A stretch of 64,000 nt of DNA from Rhodospirillales bacterium (GCA_028281785.1 JANQJG010000072.1:16575-80574), one strand, 5' to 3'. Numbered from the stretch's first letter, positions 8,314 through 17,188 are shown. Made by a program: numbers and translations. Notes: generated from the sequence alone by a model not told the origin.

Positions 8314-9587
8314 TGCTGACCGCCGTCTTCGTCTTCTGCCTGGTCCTCGGCATTCCCATCCTGGCAACCATCGGCCTGGCCACGGTCGTGCCTATCCTGG
8401 TCGACGGCGGCATTCCAATGACGATGGTGATCCAGACCCTTTACACCGGGGTGGATCAGTTTCCGCTGATCGCGGTCACCGGCTTCATCCTCGCCGGCGC
8501 CCTGATGGGAGCCTGCGGAATCACCGACCGAATCGTCGAAGTGGCGTCGAGCATCGTCGGCAACGTGACGGGCGGCCTCGCCGTCGTTACCATCCTCGCC
8601 TGCATGTTCTTCGCCGCGATCAGCGGTTCGGGCCCGGCCACCGTTGCGGCGATCGGCGGCATCATGCTGCCGGGCATGTTCCGGCGAGGCTATGGGCGGG
8701 ATTTCGGCGGCGCGGTCGCGGCATCGGGCGGGACCCTAGGCATCCTGATACCGCCCAGTAACCCGATGATCATCTACGGAGTCGTGGCCAGCACCTCGAT
8801 CACGCAGCTTTTCATGGCCGGGCTCATTCCCGGGCTCCTTATCGGGTTCTTGATGATCCTGGCCGCCTATGCCGTATCGCGCAAGCGCGGATATGTGGGC
8901 TCGGGCGAAAAGTTCTCGGCGCGCCGCGCGCTGCACGCCATCAATCGCGGCAAGTGGGCCTTGATGGCGCCCATCATCATTCTCGGGGGGATCTATGCCG
9001 GCGTTTTCACGCCCGTGGAGGCCTCCGCCGTGGCGGTATTTTACGCGCTGTTCGTGGGGACGGTGATCTACCGGGCGCTCACATGGCGGTCGTTTTTCGC
9101 ATGCCTGCGCACAACCGCGCTGACCTCGGGCACCGTCCTCGTCATTGTCGGCGTGGCGCTGTCGTTCGGACGCCTTTTGACGATCTATCGCATCCCGGTC
9201 ATCGTCGCCGAAGGCCTCGGCAGCATTTCCTCGGACCCCATCGTTCTGCTGTTCCTGATCGCCGGCTTCCTGATCGTCATCGGCACGTTCATGGAGACCC
9301 TGGCCCAGATCATTATCCTGACGCCGGTTTTCCTGCCCCTCGTGACGAGCCTCGGCATCGATCCCATACATTTCGGGGTGATCTTCGTCATCTGCTGCGA
9401 GATCGGTTTCCTGACCCCGCCGCTCGGGGCCAATCTTTACGTTGCGATGAAGCAGGCGGATATAAGCCTCGAGGCGATCTCGAAGGCTGTTCTTCCTTTC
9501 CTTGCCGTACTCGTCGGCGGGCTGGTGCCGATTATCCTGTTCCCGCAGATCTCCTTGTTCCTCCCCAACCTTCTGATGGGCCGATAG
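8310..9587 (+). CDS. dctM: TRAP transporter large permease (DctM family)
   Basis: A 425-residue, strongly hydrophobic protein with about 12 membrane segments. It carries family landmarks SGSGPATVAAIGGIMLPGM and the later GxFMETLAQIIILTPVFLP segment. ATG 8310 shares ATGA with the dctQ stop and has GAAGGGAGG upstream, so translation is coupled. DctM is the sodium-driven transport channel that takes substrate from DctP. It is the last gene of the TRAP operon; the next gene is convergent. Confidence 0.95.
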   Translation: MMLTAVFVFCLVLGIPILATIGLATVVPILVDGGIPMTMVIQTLYTGVDQFPLIAVTGFILAGALMGACGITDRIVEVASSIVGNVTGGLAVVTILACMFFAAISGSGPATVAAIGGIMLPGMFRRGYGRDFGGAVAASGGTLGILIPPSNPMIIYGVVASTSITQLFMAGLIPGLLIGFLMILAAYAVSRKRGYVGSGEKFSARRALHAINRGKWALMAPIIILGGIYAGVFTPVEASAVAVFYALFVGTVIYRALTWRSFFACLRTTALTSGTVLVIVGVALSFGRLLTIYRIPVIVAEGLGSISSDPIVLLFLIAGFLIVIGTFMETLAQIIILTPVFLPLVTSLGIDPIHFGVIFVICCEIGFLTPPLGANLYVAMKQADISLEAISKAVLPFLAVLVGGLVPIILFPQISLFLPNLLMGR

Positions 9588-9654
9588 CCAGGGCCGGACC
9601 CATAGTGCATCCTTCTCGCTCAATGATGGCAGTCTACCACCACACCATGGGATC

Positions 9655-9669
9655 AAAGGGGGGCCCTTT
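9655..9669. terminator. Weak hairpin between convergent genes
   Basis: AAAGGG-GGG-CCCTTT lies between the dctM stop and the convergent SorC gene. A second small stem, CTCAA/TTGAG, follows at about 9674-9695, before a TTTTG stretch. It is placed where a bidirectional terminator is expected, but the stems are short. Confidence 0.3.
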
Positions 9670-9738
9670 AAGACTCAATCGCTTCCACGCTTGAGCGGCC
9701 TGTTTTGTATCTGTTCCCCGATGGACATCGCCCCGTCG

Positions 9739-10689
9739 TCACAGGACGTTTCGGGAGAGGAGAGCGTGGGCCGTCGCCTCGTCAGTACCCAGGGAGTTAA
9801 CGATCCGCCCACGCAAACCGGCGCGTAGGGCTGGAACCTTGGCCTCGCCATTGGCCACGGCGATACGAAAAGGGATAGATTTCAACTGTGGTAACGTGAT
9901 GGCCAAGGTGCGAGCGTCGAGCTCGGAGGGTACGGCGTTGCCCTCTCCGTCATAGAAACGCGCGCAGATGGAGCCAACCGCGCCGAGGGCGCCGACGCCC
10001 GCGATCTCGTCGACCGTCACCACGCCATGTCTGACGATTGCCGCTTCGGGGGAGATGGCGCCGACCCCGACCAGTGCCACAGAGCATCGACGAATCACCT
10101 CAAACGCAGCCCGAACAATCGGCGCGTCGACGAGCGTCGCGGCCGTTTCATGACAATCGACCATCGCCGGCGCGGGTAATTGCCAAGTGCGCGCGCCAAT
10201 CCGCATGGCCAACTCACGCGCCACTTCGTGTGGATGCGTCGGGGCATCCACCATGCCGACGCCGCCGATAAGAGGAACAACCTCAAGCCCGGGCAGGCTC
10301 GTCCGGCTCATATGCTGGACAACCGTGGCAGTGGTCCGACCGTCGGACACTCCGATAACCGTATCGGCGCGCAGGACTGGGGCCAGGAACTCGGCAACCG
10401 CGCGACCGAGCCGATGACGGGTTTGAGCGCCGTCCTCGGCCGTGTGAACGACCACGGCCGACGGAACACCAAACTTTTCCTCGAGGGCGTGTTCGAGGTC
10501 GGGCAACCGATCCGACGGCGGAACCACTCGGATTTCAACGAAGCCGAGGTCCCGTGCCTGCTTGAGCGCCCGGCTCACGGTAGAGGATGAAATGCCGAGC
10601 ATGGCCGCGATGTCCTGCTGCGAGCGCTTTTCCTCGTACCGCATGCGGGCGATGCGGAGAATGACGGAAGGGTCGCGCAGGTTCGCCAT
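9739..10689 (-). CDS. SorC/DeoR-type sugar-binding transcriptional regulator
   Basis: 316 residues. The N-terminal helix-turn-helix is at about residues 22-45 (SQQDIAAMLGISSSTVSRAL). It is followed by a SorC-type sugar-phosphate-binding domain with GVSDGRTTATVVQHM and the late VGALGAVGSICARFYD region. SorC regulators bind phosphorylated sugars and control pentose, polyol or ulose operons. It is probably linked to the adjacent sugar locus. The truncated epimerase-like gene on the same strand stops only 10 bases upstream of its start, so it may once have been the second gene of an operon whose front end is lost. Its present promoter is not obvious. Confidence 0.88.
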   Translation of the reverse strand: MANLRDPSVILRIARMRYEEKRSQQDIAAMLGISSSTVSRALKQARDLGFVEIRVVPPSDRLPDLEHALEEKFGVPSAVVVHTAEDGAQTRHRLGRAVAEFLAPVLRADTVIGVSDGRTTATVVQHMSRTSLPGLEVVPLIGGVGMVDAPTHPHEVARELAMRIGARTWQLPAPAMVDCHETAATLVDAPIVRAAFEVIRRCSVALVGVGAISPEAAIVRHGVVTVDEIAGVGALGAVGSICARFYDGEGNAVPSELDARTLAITLPQLKSIPFRIAVANGEAKVPALRAGLRGRIVNSLGTDEATAHALLSRNVL

Positions 10690-10699
10690 ATGCGATGTC

Positions 10700-10905
10700 T
10701 CAGGAGGTCGACGCGCTGCCCGGATCGGACATCCGAACTGCCGGGAGAAGGCATCTCAACCTGGGCAGTGTCTTGCCGGGGGGGTTGGCGAAGACAGAGC
10801 GTCCGCAAACCACAATGTCGGCGCCTGAGGCGAATGCGGTCGGAATCGTGTCCTCGTCAAGGCATCCGTCTGCAACGACCACGGCGTCCGAGTACAGGGC
10901 TCGAT
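10700..10905 (-). pseudogene. C-terminal fragment of a ribulose-phosphate epimerase/HUMPS-type TIM barrel
   Basis: The minus-strand frame reads VVVADGCLDEDTIP and then GADIVVCGRSVF, the last beta strands and phosphate-binding Gly loop of ribulose-phosphate 3-epimerase, 3-hexulose-6-phosphate synthase and related barrels. Only about 65 residues remain of an expected 210-220, and the upstream reading runs into a xylulokinase fragment on the other strand. It stops 10 bases before the SorC regulator. It is very likely non-functional, a remnant of a deletion or inversion. Confidence 0.65.
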
Positions 10906-11412
10906 CTGACCGGAGAACGGTCGCCCCACGCCGATCCAGAGGCGCGAGGCTGTTGGTTCGGTCTCACGACCCGGCACAATCGCCACCACCTCGCTCGGGC
11001 GGTGGTCGAGGGCGTATGCTTTGCCTTGCGCGATTTGGTTGAAGTCGCTCTTGATCTCGATGTTGAGGTGGGGGAAATCCGCGTCGCCGGCGGCGGGGCG
11101 CGAGACGTGGTCTGGCTGCAAACACTGGCGGATGTCCTGGGCCGGCCCGTTCGCGCGGCGTTGACCCCGGATGCCTCGCCTTACGGGGCCGCGGCTTTGG
11201 CCATGGCCGCGGTGACAGAGAGGAATGTGGCCCCCCTCGCCGCGGCTTGGTCCCGTCAGGGGCCGGAGGTGGAACCAAATCCCCAGGTCGTCGACGCTTA
11301 CTCCGACCAATACGAGGCATTCCGGGCCCTTTATCCGGCGACTCGAACACTCATGCATGATCTCGCCGCGCTCGAACGACGGGCCGACGACCGGGAGGCG
11401 GAGGTGTCATGA
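10905..11412 (+). pseudogene. C-terminal fragment of xylulokinase-like (FGGY) sugar kinase
   Basis: From about 10905 the plus frame reads as the last third of an FGGY kinase: LTGERSPHADPEARG, RHNRHHLARAVVEGV, the ATP-binding VAGGGARDVVWLQTLADVLG and SPYGAAALAMAA. About 165 residues remain of some 480-500. The N-terminal sugar-binding half is missing and is replaced by an oppositely oriented epimerase fragment. The stop shares ATGA with the next gene, which shows that an intact kinase was once the upstream partner in this operon. No full open reading frame remains, so no kinase activity is expected. Confidence 0.75.
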
Positions 11413-12338
11413 CCGAAATCGCCCTTAAAACAGCGGCGGTTACCTCGCTGCTCAAGTATTACCCTCTGCCGGAGGCGCTCTCCGTCATCGCGGAAGCCGG
11501 ATATGACGGCGTCGAGCTGTGGGGAGGTCTTCCGCACGGCTACGTGGATGATTTCTACGAGGATGGGTGCCTCGACGCGGGCGTGGTCGCCGCCTGCCGA
11601 CGCCTCGTCGAGAAGTCGGGACTGACGCCGGTTGCCTTCCTTCCGGAGCAGTGCTTCTACCCGGTGAACTACCTCATCGACACGGCGCCGCCCTTTGATG
11701 GAGAGCGGCTCAGGACGCGGAGCGTCGCTTACTTCGAACGCGGCATCGAAGTGGCTGCGGCGCTCGAATTCCCTTTGATGGTTCTCACCACGCCATTCTG
11801 GGGGTGGCGACAGACTCGCGAGAGGTTCGTTTTCGACGCGGATAAAGTTCTCGATCGAGTGATCGACACCGTCGGCCGTTTGACGCGCTGCGCGGAGCGT
11901 CACGGTTTGGTGCTGGTCCTGGAGCCCTTGACCGACCTTGAGACCACCTCCGTGGAAACGCTCGATGACCTGGTTGCCGTCCTCGACGGGGTTGGCTCGC
12001 CCGCACTGGCTGCCATGCTTGATGTCGGCCATGTGAATGTCACGGCGCGGCGCTTGGGTATCGATGCCGCCGGGTACTTTCTCGACCATGTGGAAAAGCT
12101 CGGTGATCGCCTGCGCCATGTGCATGTGAACGACAATGCCGGCGACAGCGACGCGCATCTTCTGCCGGGAGAGGGAACGTTCGATTTTGCGACCGCCTGT
12201 CGTGCCCTGAAGGCGGCCGGATACAGCGGATATCTCTCGGCCGAGATCATGATGTTCGGGCCTAACCCCGTTCCTCCGAATCCGGCCGGGGTACTCGCCC
12301 GAACTCTCGAACACGTGCGGAGGACTTGGCATGGCTGA
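11409..12338 (+). CDS. Sugar phosphate isomerase/epimerase (xylose isomerase-like TIM barrel)
   Basis: 309 residues with the AP-endonuclease-2/xylose isomerase-like barrel. The opening strand is GYDGVELWGGLPHGY. Metal-binding residues can be placed in LVLEPLTD, AMLDVGHVNV, HVHVNDNAGDSD and the final SAEIMMFG. Relatives isomerise or epimerise keto-sugars such as D-tagatose, L-ribulose or inosose. It overlaps the kinase remnant by 4 bases upstream and the SIS-domain gene by 8 bases downstream. Its ribosome site, GGAGGTGTC, lies inside the remnant. Cytoplasmic; the substrate is unknown. Confidence 0.88.
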   Translation: MTEIALKTAAVTSLLKYYPLPEALSVIAEAGYDGVELWGGLPHGYVDDFYEDGCLDAGVVAACRRLVEKSGLTPVAFLPEQCFYPVNYLIDTAPPFDGERLRTRSVAYFERGIEVAAALEFPLMVLTTPFWGWRQTRERFVFDADKVLDRVIDTVGRLTRCAERHGLVLVLEPLTDLETTSVETLDDLVAVLDGVGSPALAAMLDVGHVNVTARRLGIDAAGYFLDHVEKLGDRLRHVHVNDNAGDSDAHLLPGEGTFDFATACRALKAAGYSGYLSAEIMMFGPNPVPPNPAGVLARTLEHVRRTWHG

Positions 12339-12885
12339 TAACGCGCATTCGGAAGTGGCTTCCGAGATCGCGCGTCATGCGCCGCTCCTGCCGGTCGGCC
12401 GTCTGGACGAACTTCTCCGTGCCGTTACAAGCGCGGATCGTGTGTTTGTCTGCGCGGTTGGGCGCTGTGGTCTGGTGCTCAAGATGTTCGCAACGCGGCT
12501 CGCCCAACTCGGCATTCGCTGCTACGTCGCCGGTGATCTGACGACACCGTCGATCGGCGATGGCGATGTCCTGATTGCCGCTTCGGGCTCGGGGGTGACG
12601 CCGACGGTCGTGCTTCTGGCGTCCCGGGCCCGCATGTTCGGCGCCAAGGTGATCGGCTTGTCCGCTCATGAGGACGCGGAGTTTGCTCGTAACGTGGACT
12701 CGGTCATCACGCTACCCGTTCCCGCTAAAACGGATCCGATAGACCGAAAGCAATCCGTACAGCCGCCCGGATCGCTCTTCGAGCAACTCCTTCTGTGCTT
12801 TCTAGAGGAGGCAATACTTCGACTCGCGCGCGAGCAAGACGAGGGGTTTCAGACGATACGAAGCCGGCACGCGAACCTCGAATGA
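12331..12885 (+). CDS. SIS-domain protein, 6-phospho-3-hexuloisomerase-like
   Basis: 184 residues forming a single SIS sugar-isomerase domain. Key parts are VGRCGLVLKMFATRLAQLG, the Ser-rich phosphosugar loop AASGSGVTPTVV, and the C-terminal QPPGSLFEQLLLCFLEEAI, which closely follows the family pattern of 6-phospho-3-hexuloisomerase (HxlB/PHI). PHI converts arabino-hexulose-6-phosphate to fructose-6-phosphate and normally works with 3-hexulose-6-phosphate synthase. Here the only synthase-like sequence nearby is a broken fragment. It is translationally coupled to the upstream isomerase gene. Confidence 0.85.
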   Translation: MADNAHSEVASEIARHAPLLPVGRLDELLRAVTSADRVFVCAVGRCGLVLKMFATRLAQLGIRCYVAGDLTTPSIGDGDVLIAASGSGVTPTVVLLASRARMFGAKVIGLSAHEDAEFARNVDSVITLPVPAKTDPIDRKQSVQPPGSLFEQLLLCFLEEAILRLAREQDEGFQTIRSRHANLE

Positions 12886-12948
12886 CCGCCGTGTCCTTTG
12901 TCGCGGGCGCGGCGGTTTGGTCCACGATCAACAGGGAGAACAGGATCG

Positions 12949-14007
12949 ATGAAACGTCGAGATATTCTGAGAAGCGCAGTGACGGCGGCAGCCGTCGCCG
13001 CTTTCCTGGCTTCGGTCGCATCGCCGGCCGCGGCCCAGACTCAGTTGCCGGATCGCGAGATCCGGATCGGGTTCGCCGCCCACAGCATCGACTTGCAGGC
13101 GCTGTTCGGGCAATTGCGAGAAGGGTTCAAGAGCCACCTGAGTGAGGCCGGTCTCAAATACAAGCTCTTCGAAGCCGCGCCCGACACGAGTTCGAATCAT
13201 GCCCAGATGGTCCAGAATCTTGAGAACTTCGCGACCATGCAGCTCGACTATGTTCTTGTCGGGCCAACCTCGCTGGAGCTCAATGAGCCCGGCCTCATGG
13301 CCGTCCGGGACTCCGGGGCCAAGATCCTCATGACGGACTATGAGCGCCCGAAGGAAGGGGTGCCCTATGACGATGCGGTACTCAACTGGGTCGTCTATAG
13401 CCATGACGAAATGGGCTACAAAGCTGGCGAGTGGCTTGCCCATCATTTCCGCGCGAAGGGAGTCTTTCAGCCGAGAATCGTCATGCTGTGGGGACCTGCG
13501 GCGTCCGAGATCTCCGAGGCACGCGGCGGCGGCGTACTTCGCGCCCTGAAGGAAGCAAAGGATCTCGAATTAAAAGTAGTCTATGAGGCTTATGCCAACT
13601 TCAACCGAGAACTTGCTTACAACGAAACGGAACGCGCTCTCGCCGCCCACAGCTTTGATGCCGTCGTCGGCCTGAACAGCTACATGGCGGTCTCGGCCAA
13701 GGACGCGTTGCTGGCCAACGGCAAGAAGCCGGGCGAAATCACCGTTGTCGGCATGGGAGGGACGATCGACGAGCTGCAGGCAGTGGCGCTCGGCGAAATC
13801 GGTGTTGCGCCCTTCCGTGATCCGCGTTCCATGGGCCGCGCCTCTGCCGAGGCCCTGCTCATGCATCTGACAGGTAATGAGGGTACCATCGAAAAGACGG
13901 TGTACGCGGACATCCCGGTCTGTGACGCCGCCTACCGCATCGCCAAGTACGTGCCCGCAGAGATGTTCGACGTCAACGCCTTCCTTTTGAAACACTACGG
14001 TCGTTGA
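12949..14007 (+). CDS. Sugar ABC transporter substrate-binding protein (ribose/TorT type)
   Basis: 352 residues starting at ATG 12949, with GGGAG upstream. The N-terminus MKRRDILRSAV followed by an Ala-rich core and the AAAQ cleavage region is a signal peptide; the RR pair makes Tat export possible. The mature part is a type 1 periplasmic binding protein (peripla_BP_4): RIGFAAHSIDLQALFGQL, the LVGPTSLELNEPG hinge region and the VVGMGGTIDELQAV segment. It feeds the ATPase and permease that follow. A stable hairpin lies between it and the ATPase gene. The ligand is probably a pentose, polyol or related sugar. Confidence 0.9.
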   Translation: MKRRDILRSAVTAAAVAAFLASVASPAAAQTQLPDREIRIGFAAHSIDLQALFGQLREGFKSHLSEAGLKYKLFEAAPDTSSNHAQMVQNLENFATMQLDYVLVGPTSLELNEPGLMAVRDSGAKILMTDYERPKEGVPYDDAVLNWVVYSHDEMGYKAGEWLAHHFRAKGVFQPRIVMLWGPAASEISEARGGGVLRALKEAKDLELKVVYEAYANFNRELAYNETERALAAHSFDAVVGLNSYMAVSAKDALLANGKKPGEITVVGMGGTIDELQAVALGEIGVAPFRDPRSMGRASAEALLMHLTGNEGTIEKTVYADIPVCDAAYRIAKYVPAEMFDVNAFLLKHYGR

Positions 14008-14019
14008 CATCGCCACTAG

Positions 14020-14050
14020 TCCGAGGGCGGGCCGGTCGCGCGCCCTCGGA
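14020..14050 (+). promoter_or_regulatory. Intercistronic hairpin after the binding-protein gene
   Basis: TCCGAGGGCG pairs perfectly with CGCCCTCGGA across an 11-base loop. There is no T-run. It lies in the 80-base gap between the binding-protein and ATPase genes, like the hairpins at 7708 and 18656, and probably sets a higher level of binding protein. Confidence 0.7.
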
Positions 14051-14087
14051 ACCCTTCGACGGGTAGGGCTTCGACAGGATATCCGTG

Positions 14088-14846
14088 ATGCTTGAGAAGA
14101 ATTCACAGCTCCTGCAGGTCATTCACCTGCGCAAGAACTTTGGCGCCATCCAGGCCGTCAAGGATGTGAGCTTCGACATCGCACCCGCCGAGATCGTGGC
14201 GATCGTCGGCGACAACGGGGCCGGCAAGTCGACGGTCGCCAAGGTGATCTCCGGAGCGTATCGGCGGGATGGTGGCGAGATGCTGTGGAACGGCGGTCCT
14301 TACGAACCGCATGAGCCGGACGACGCGCGCGACATCGGTATCGAGACCATGTACCAAGATCTCGCCCTGGTGAACGACCTGGATGCCGCCGGCAACATCT
14401 TCCTCAACCGGGAACCGACGCGGCGCCTGTTCCGGTTTCTACCTCTCCTGGATCACAAACAGATGCGAGAACGCTCGGCGGAACTGCTCCGCCGGGTCAA
14501 GATCGAGTTACCGTCCTACGATCGTCCCGTGCGGCAGCTTTCCGGCGGCCAGCGACAAGCCACGGCTATCGGCCGCATACTTCTGTCGGAGCGTGCCCGT
14601 TTGATCATTATGGATGAGCCGACGGCTGCCCTTGGCGTCCAGGAGCAGCGCAAGGTTCTGGAACTGATTCGCAATCTGAGCGACCACGGCATGGCCGTGA
14701 TGATCATCAGCCACAATCTGGAGCATGTCTTCACCGTCTCTCAGCGCGTCATTGTGCTGCGTGGTGGCGAGGTGGCCGGAATCGTGTCCACCGCTGAGGT
14801 GCAGAAGCAGGACGTGGTGAGCTTAATCATGGGAGGGGGCGCCTGA
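14088..14846 (+). CDS. Sugar ABC transporter ATP-binding protein (single domain)
   Basis: 252 residues with one complete ATPase: Walker A GDNGAGKST near residues 45-53, Q-loop in TMYQDLAL, signature LSGGQRQA, Walker B LIIMDEPTAAL and the switch His in IISHN. RbsA-type proteins usually have two fused ATPase domains of about 500 residues. This is the single-domain kind that works as a homodimer. A GTG at 14085 is an equally possible start one codon upstream. It partners with the permease beginning 2 bases after its stop. Confidence 0.93.
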   Translation: MLEKNSQLLQVIHLRKNFGAIQAVKDVSFDIAPAEIVAIVGDNGAGKSTVAKVISGAYRRDGGEMLWNGGPYEPHEPDDARDIGIETMYQDLALVNDLDAAGNIFLNREPTRRLFRFLPLLDHKQMRERSAELLRRVKIELPSYDRPVRQLSGGQRQATAIGRILLSERARLIIMDEPTAALGVQEQRKVLELIRNLSDHGMAVMIISHNLEHVFTVSQRVIVLRGGEVAGIVSTAEVQKQDVVSLIMGGGA

Positions 14847-14847
14847 C

Positions 14848-15843
14848 ATGACCGGCCTCAATACCGATCTGAGCCCCATGCGCGGCGTTGGTTCCGGAGC
14901 CATGAGGGCAATCGGCGGCATCAATCCGCTCGTCATCGCTCTCGTGATCCTATATGTCGCGATCATCTTTTGGAGCGACCGATTCCTCGCGATTTCCAAT
15001 CAGATGAACATCACCCGGCAGGTGGCGGTCTATCTCATCATCGCCATGGGCCAGACATTCGTCATCTCCAGCCGGGGGATCGACCTTTCGGTGGGGTCGG
15101 TGCTCGGTTTCGTCGGCTGCGTTGTGGCCCGGATGATCGACGCGGGCACGCCGGTGCCGATCGGGATCGCTACCGGGATCGTGCTTGGCACGGCCTTCGG
15201 AACGATCAACGGACTTGTCATTACCAAGCTCAAGGTGAATCCCCTGATCGCCACCCTCGGCATGCTCGTCGCGCTCCGCGGCCTCACCCACATCCTGATG
15301 GGGAGTACCGCCGTCACCCGCCTTCCTTCCAGCCTTGTCTTCCTCGGCCAAGGCTTCGTGGGTCCGGTACCCATGCCGGCGATTATCTCTCTTTGCGTGG
15401 TCGTCATCTGTTGGTGGCTCTACTACCACACGCGCTTCGGGCGCTACACGGTGTCCATCGGGTCCAACGAAGATGCGTGCGGCTTGGCCGGTATCCATGT
15501 TGACCGGCAGAAAATCCTTATCTACGCCTTCCAGGGCGCGTGCGTGGGACTCGCGGCCACTCTTCTCGTCGGACGCCTGAATGCGGCCTCGCCTGATCTC
15601 GGTCTGAACTATGAGCTGCATATCATTGCGGCGGTCGTATTGGGCGGCACCGCTCTCTATGGAGGGCTTGGAACGATTTTCGGCACGGTCCTGGGAATCT
15701 TCACCATAGGAGTCATCGAGAACGGCATGGTTCTGGTAGGCGCCAACTTCCACGTTCAGCGGGTGCTGATCGGAACCCTGCTGGTGGCGGCGGTTGCATA
15801 TCAGGAGTATCGGCGCCGACAGTTGGAGAGACGTGTCGTCTAA
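14848..15843 (+). CDS. Sugar ABC transporter permease (RbsC type)
   Basis: 331 residues with about 8-10 membrane segments. It has the family motif region SSRGIDLSVGSVLGF, KLKVNPLIATLGMLVALRG, GSNEDACGLAGIHVDRQK (cytoplasmic coupling loop) and AAVVLGGTALYGGLGTIFGTVLG. It completes a three-component importer with the preceding binding protein and ATPase. ATG 14848 is one base after the ATPase stop. It is the last gene of this operon; hairpin-forming sequence follows. Confidence 0.94.
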   Translation: MTGLNTDLSPMRGVGSGAMRAIGGINPLVIALVILYVAIIFWSDRFLAISNQMNITRQVAVYLIIAMGQTFVISSRGIDLSVGSVLGFVGCVVARMIDAGTPVPIGIATGIVLGTAFGTINGLVITKLKVNPLIATLGMLVALRGLTHILMGSTAVTRLPSSLVFLGQGFVGPVPMPAIISLCVVVICWWLYYHTRFGRYTVSIGSNEDACGLAGIHVDRQKILIYAFQGACVGLAATLLVGRLNAASPDLGLNYELHIIAAVVLGGTALYGGLGTIFGTVLGIFTIGVIENGMVLVGANFHVQRVLIGTLLVAAVAYQEYRRRQLERRVV

Positions 15844-16174
15844 GACAATGGGCGTAGGCGAGGACATCGCCGTGAGCCCGCCCATCTTGTGTCTGCGTTT
15901 TGGTGTACAGCGCGGGTCCGGGGGATCGCCGATCCCCAGGCGCGGCCGGGAGCCCGTCCCAGAGCACTATGTCTTTAGGTATGCTCACCCAAGGAACGGA
16001 ATCGAACCAATCGAGGACAAACTCTGCGGTTTTGACCTGAAGCCGAAGTGTCCATCGACGCAGTGATTGACATAATCACCAGGTTAATACTTACGTTAAG
16101 GCGCAATTGCCTGTACCCTGGGCAAATGCTTGCCAAACCATCGGCACGCAACTCAAACCGACCAGAAGTCAGCA
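15844..16174. other. Intergenic region with several palindromes before the second SorC regulator
   Basis: No gene is supported. A possible terminator has an outer stem ATGGGCG/CGCCCAT with an inner stem GGCGA/TCGCC (about 15847-15890). A perfect 17-bp palindrome GGGGATCG-C-CGATCCCC lies at 15921-15937. A 17-bp palindrome GTGATT-GACAT-AATCAC lies at 16063-16079 and encloses a consensus TTGACA, making it a good candidate for a self-regulated promoter of the SorC gene. Confidence 0.5.
16063..16079 (+). promoter_or_regulatory. Palindrome with embedded TTGACA upstream of the second SorC regulator
   Basis: GTGATT-GACAT-AATCAC has perfect 6-bp arms and contains TTGACA at 16067-16072. It is 96 bases before the regulator start. 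A matching -10 box at ideal spacing was not clear. It may be an operator and -35 box for autoregulation. Confidence 0.4.
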
Positions 16175-17128
16175 ATGCCAAGGCACAACGAAACCGGTTC
16201 AAGCCGTATCGACGACGCGGCCAGAGCCGCGTGGCTCTATTACATCGCGGACAACACGCAGGACGAGATTGCCGAGAAGATGGGAATATCCCGGCAATCG
16301 GCGCAACGCCTTGTCGCGCTCGCCACACGTAAACGCCTTGTCAAATTCCGGCTGGACCATCCCATCGCGCGGTGCATGGACCTGGCACAGCGCCTAAAAG
16401 ATCGTTATGGGTTGGACTTCTGCGAGGTGACGCTGGCCGACCCGACGTCGGACGATCCGGCCTTGGGAATCGCACAGGTCGCGGCGACCGAAATGGAAAG
16501 ATTCCTCAAGGCCGAAGAGCCCATCGTCATGGCCTTAGGGACCGGAAAGGAAATTCGTGGGGCGGTGGACCAGGTGTCGCCGATCTGCTGCCCGCACCAC
16601 AAGTTCGTCTCCCTGGTCGGCAGCCTGGCGCCCGACGGCTCGGCCAACTTCAACGATCCCATCACCCGCATCGGCGATCTTACCCAGGCACCGCGTCATC
16701 CCTTGGCGGTGCCCGTGGTTGCGACCACAAAGGACGAGCGCGACACGCTTTGTGCCCAGAAACCTATCCGCATCAATATCACCATGGCACAGTCCGCCGA
16801 CGTTGCATTTGTCGGGATCGGTGAACTCAACGAGGCGCCGCCCCTGTTGACCGACGGGTTCATCACTCGGCAGGAACTCGATGACCTGACAGCCGCGGGA
16901 GGTGCCGGAGAAATCATCGGATGGGCTTATGACGACCAAGGTGTCCTGATCTCCGGCCAAACCAATGACCGCGTGGCAAGCGTCCCACTGCGCCAACCGC
17001 CCGAACATCCCACTATTGGCGTGGCACGTGGGCCGAACAAGCTTCGCGCCATTCGTGGCGCCCTCGCCGGCCGCTGGATCACGGGCCTCATCACGGACGA
17101 GACGACGGCGGACGTCTTGCTTAGTTGA
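16175..17128 (+). CDS. SorC-family sugar-binding transcriptional regulator, likely polyol operon control
   Basis: 317 residues from ATG 16175; an upstream in-frame ATG at 16130 is less likely. The helix-turn-helix at about residues 28-50 (NTQDEIAEKMGISRQSAQRL) is followed by the SorC sugar-binding domain, with VMALGTGKEIRGAVDQV, HKFVSLVGSLAPDGSANF and FVGIGELNEAPP. SorC-type regulators sit upstream of polyol operons of the smo type in alphaproteobacteria. It lies 194 bases before smoE in the same direction, with two palindromes in between. Control of the sorbitol/mannitol operon is inferred from this. Confidence 0.9.
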   Translation: MPRHNETGSSRIDDAARAAWLYYIADNTQDEIAEKMGISRQSAQRLVALATRKRLVKFRLDHPIARCMDLAQRLKDRYGLDFCEVTLADPTSDDPALGIAQVAATEMERFLKAEEPIVMALGTGKEIRGAVDQVSPICCPHHKFVSLVGSLAPDGSANFNDPITRIGDLTQAPRHPLAVPVVATTKDERDTLCAQKPIRINITMAQSADVAFVGIGELNEAPPLLTDGFITRQELDDLTAAGGAGEIIGWAYDDQGVLISGQTNDRVASVPLRQPPEHPTIGVARGPNKLRAIRGALAGRWITGLITDETTADVLLS

Positions 17129-17188
17129 TCTCTCCTCCAAACCGATCCAACTTCTAAATGGTTGTTCTCTCGTTTTATTATTAACGTA

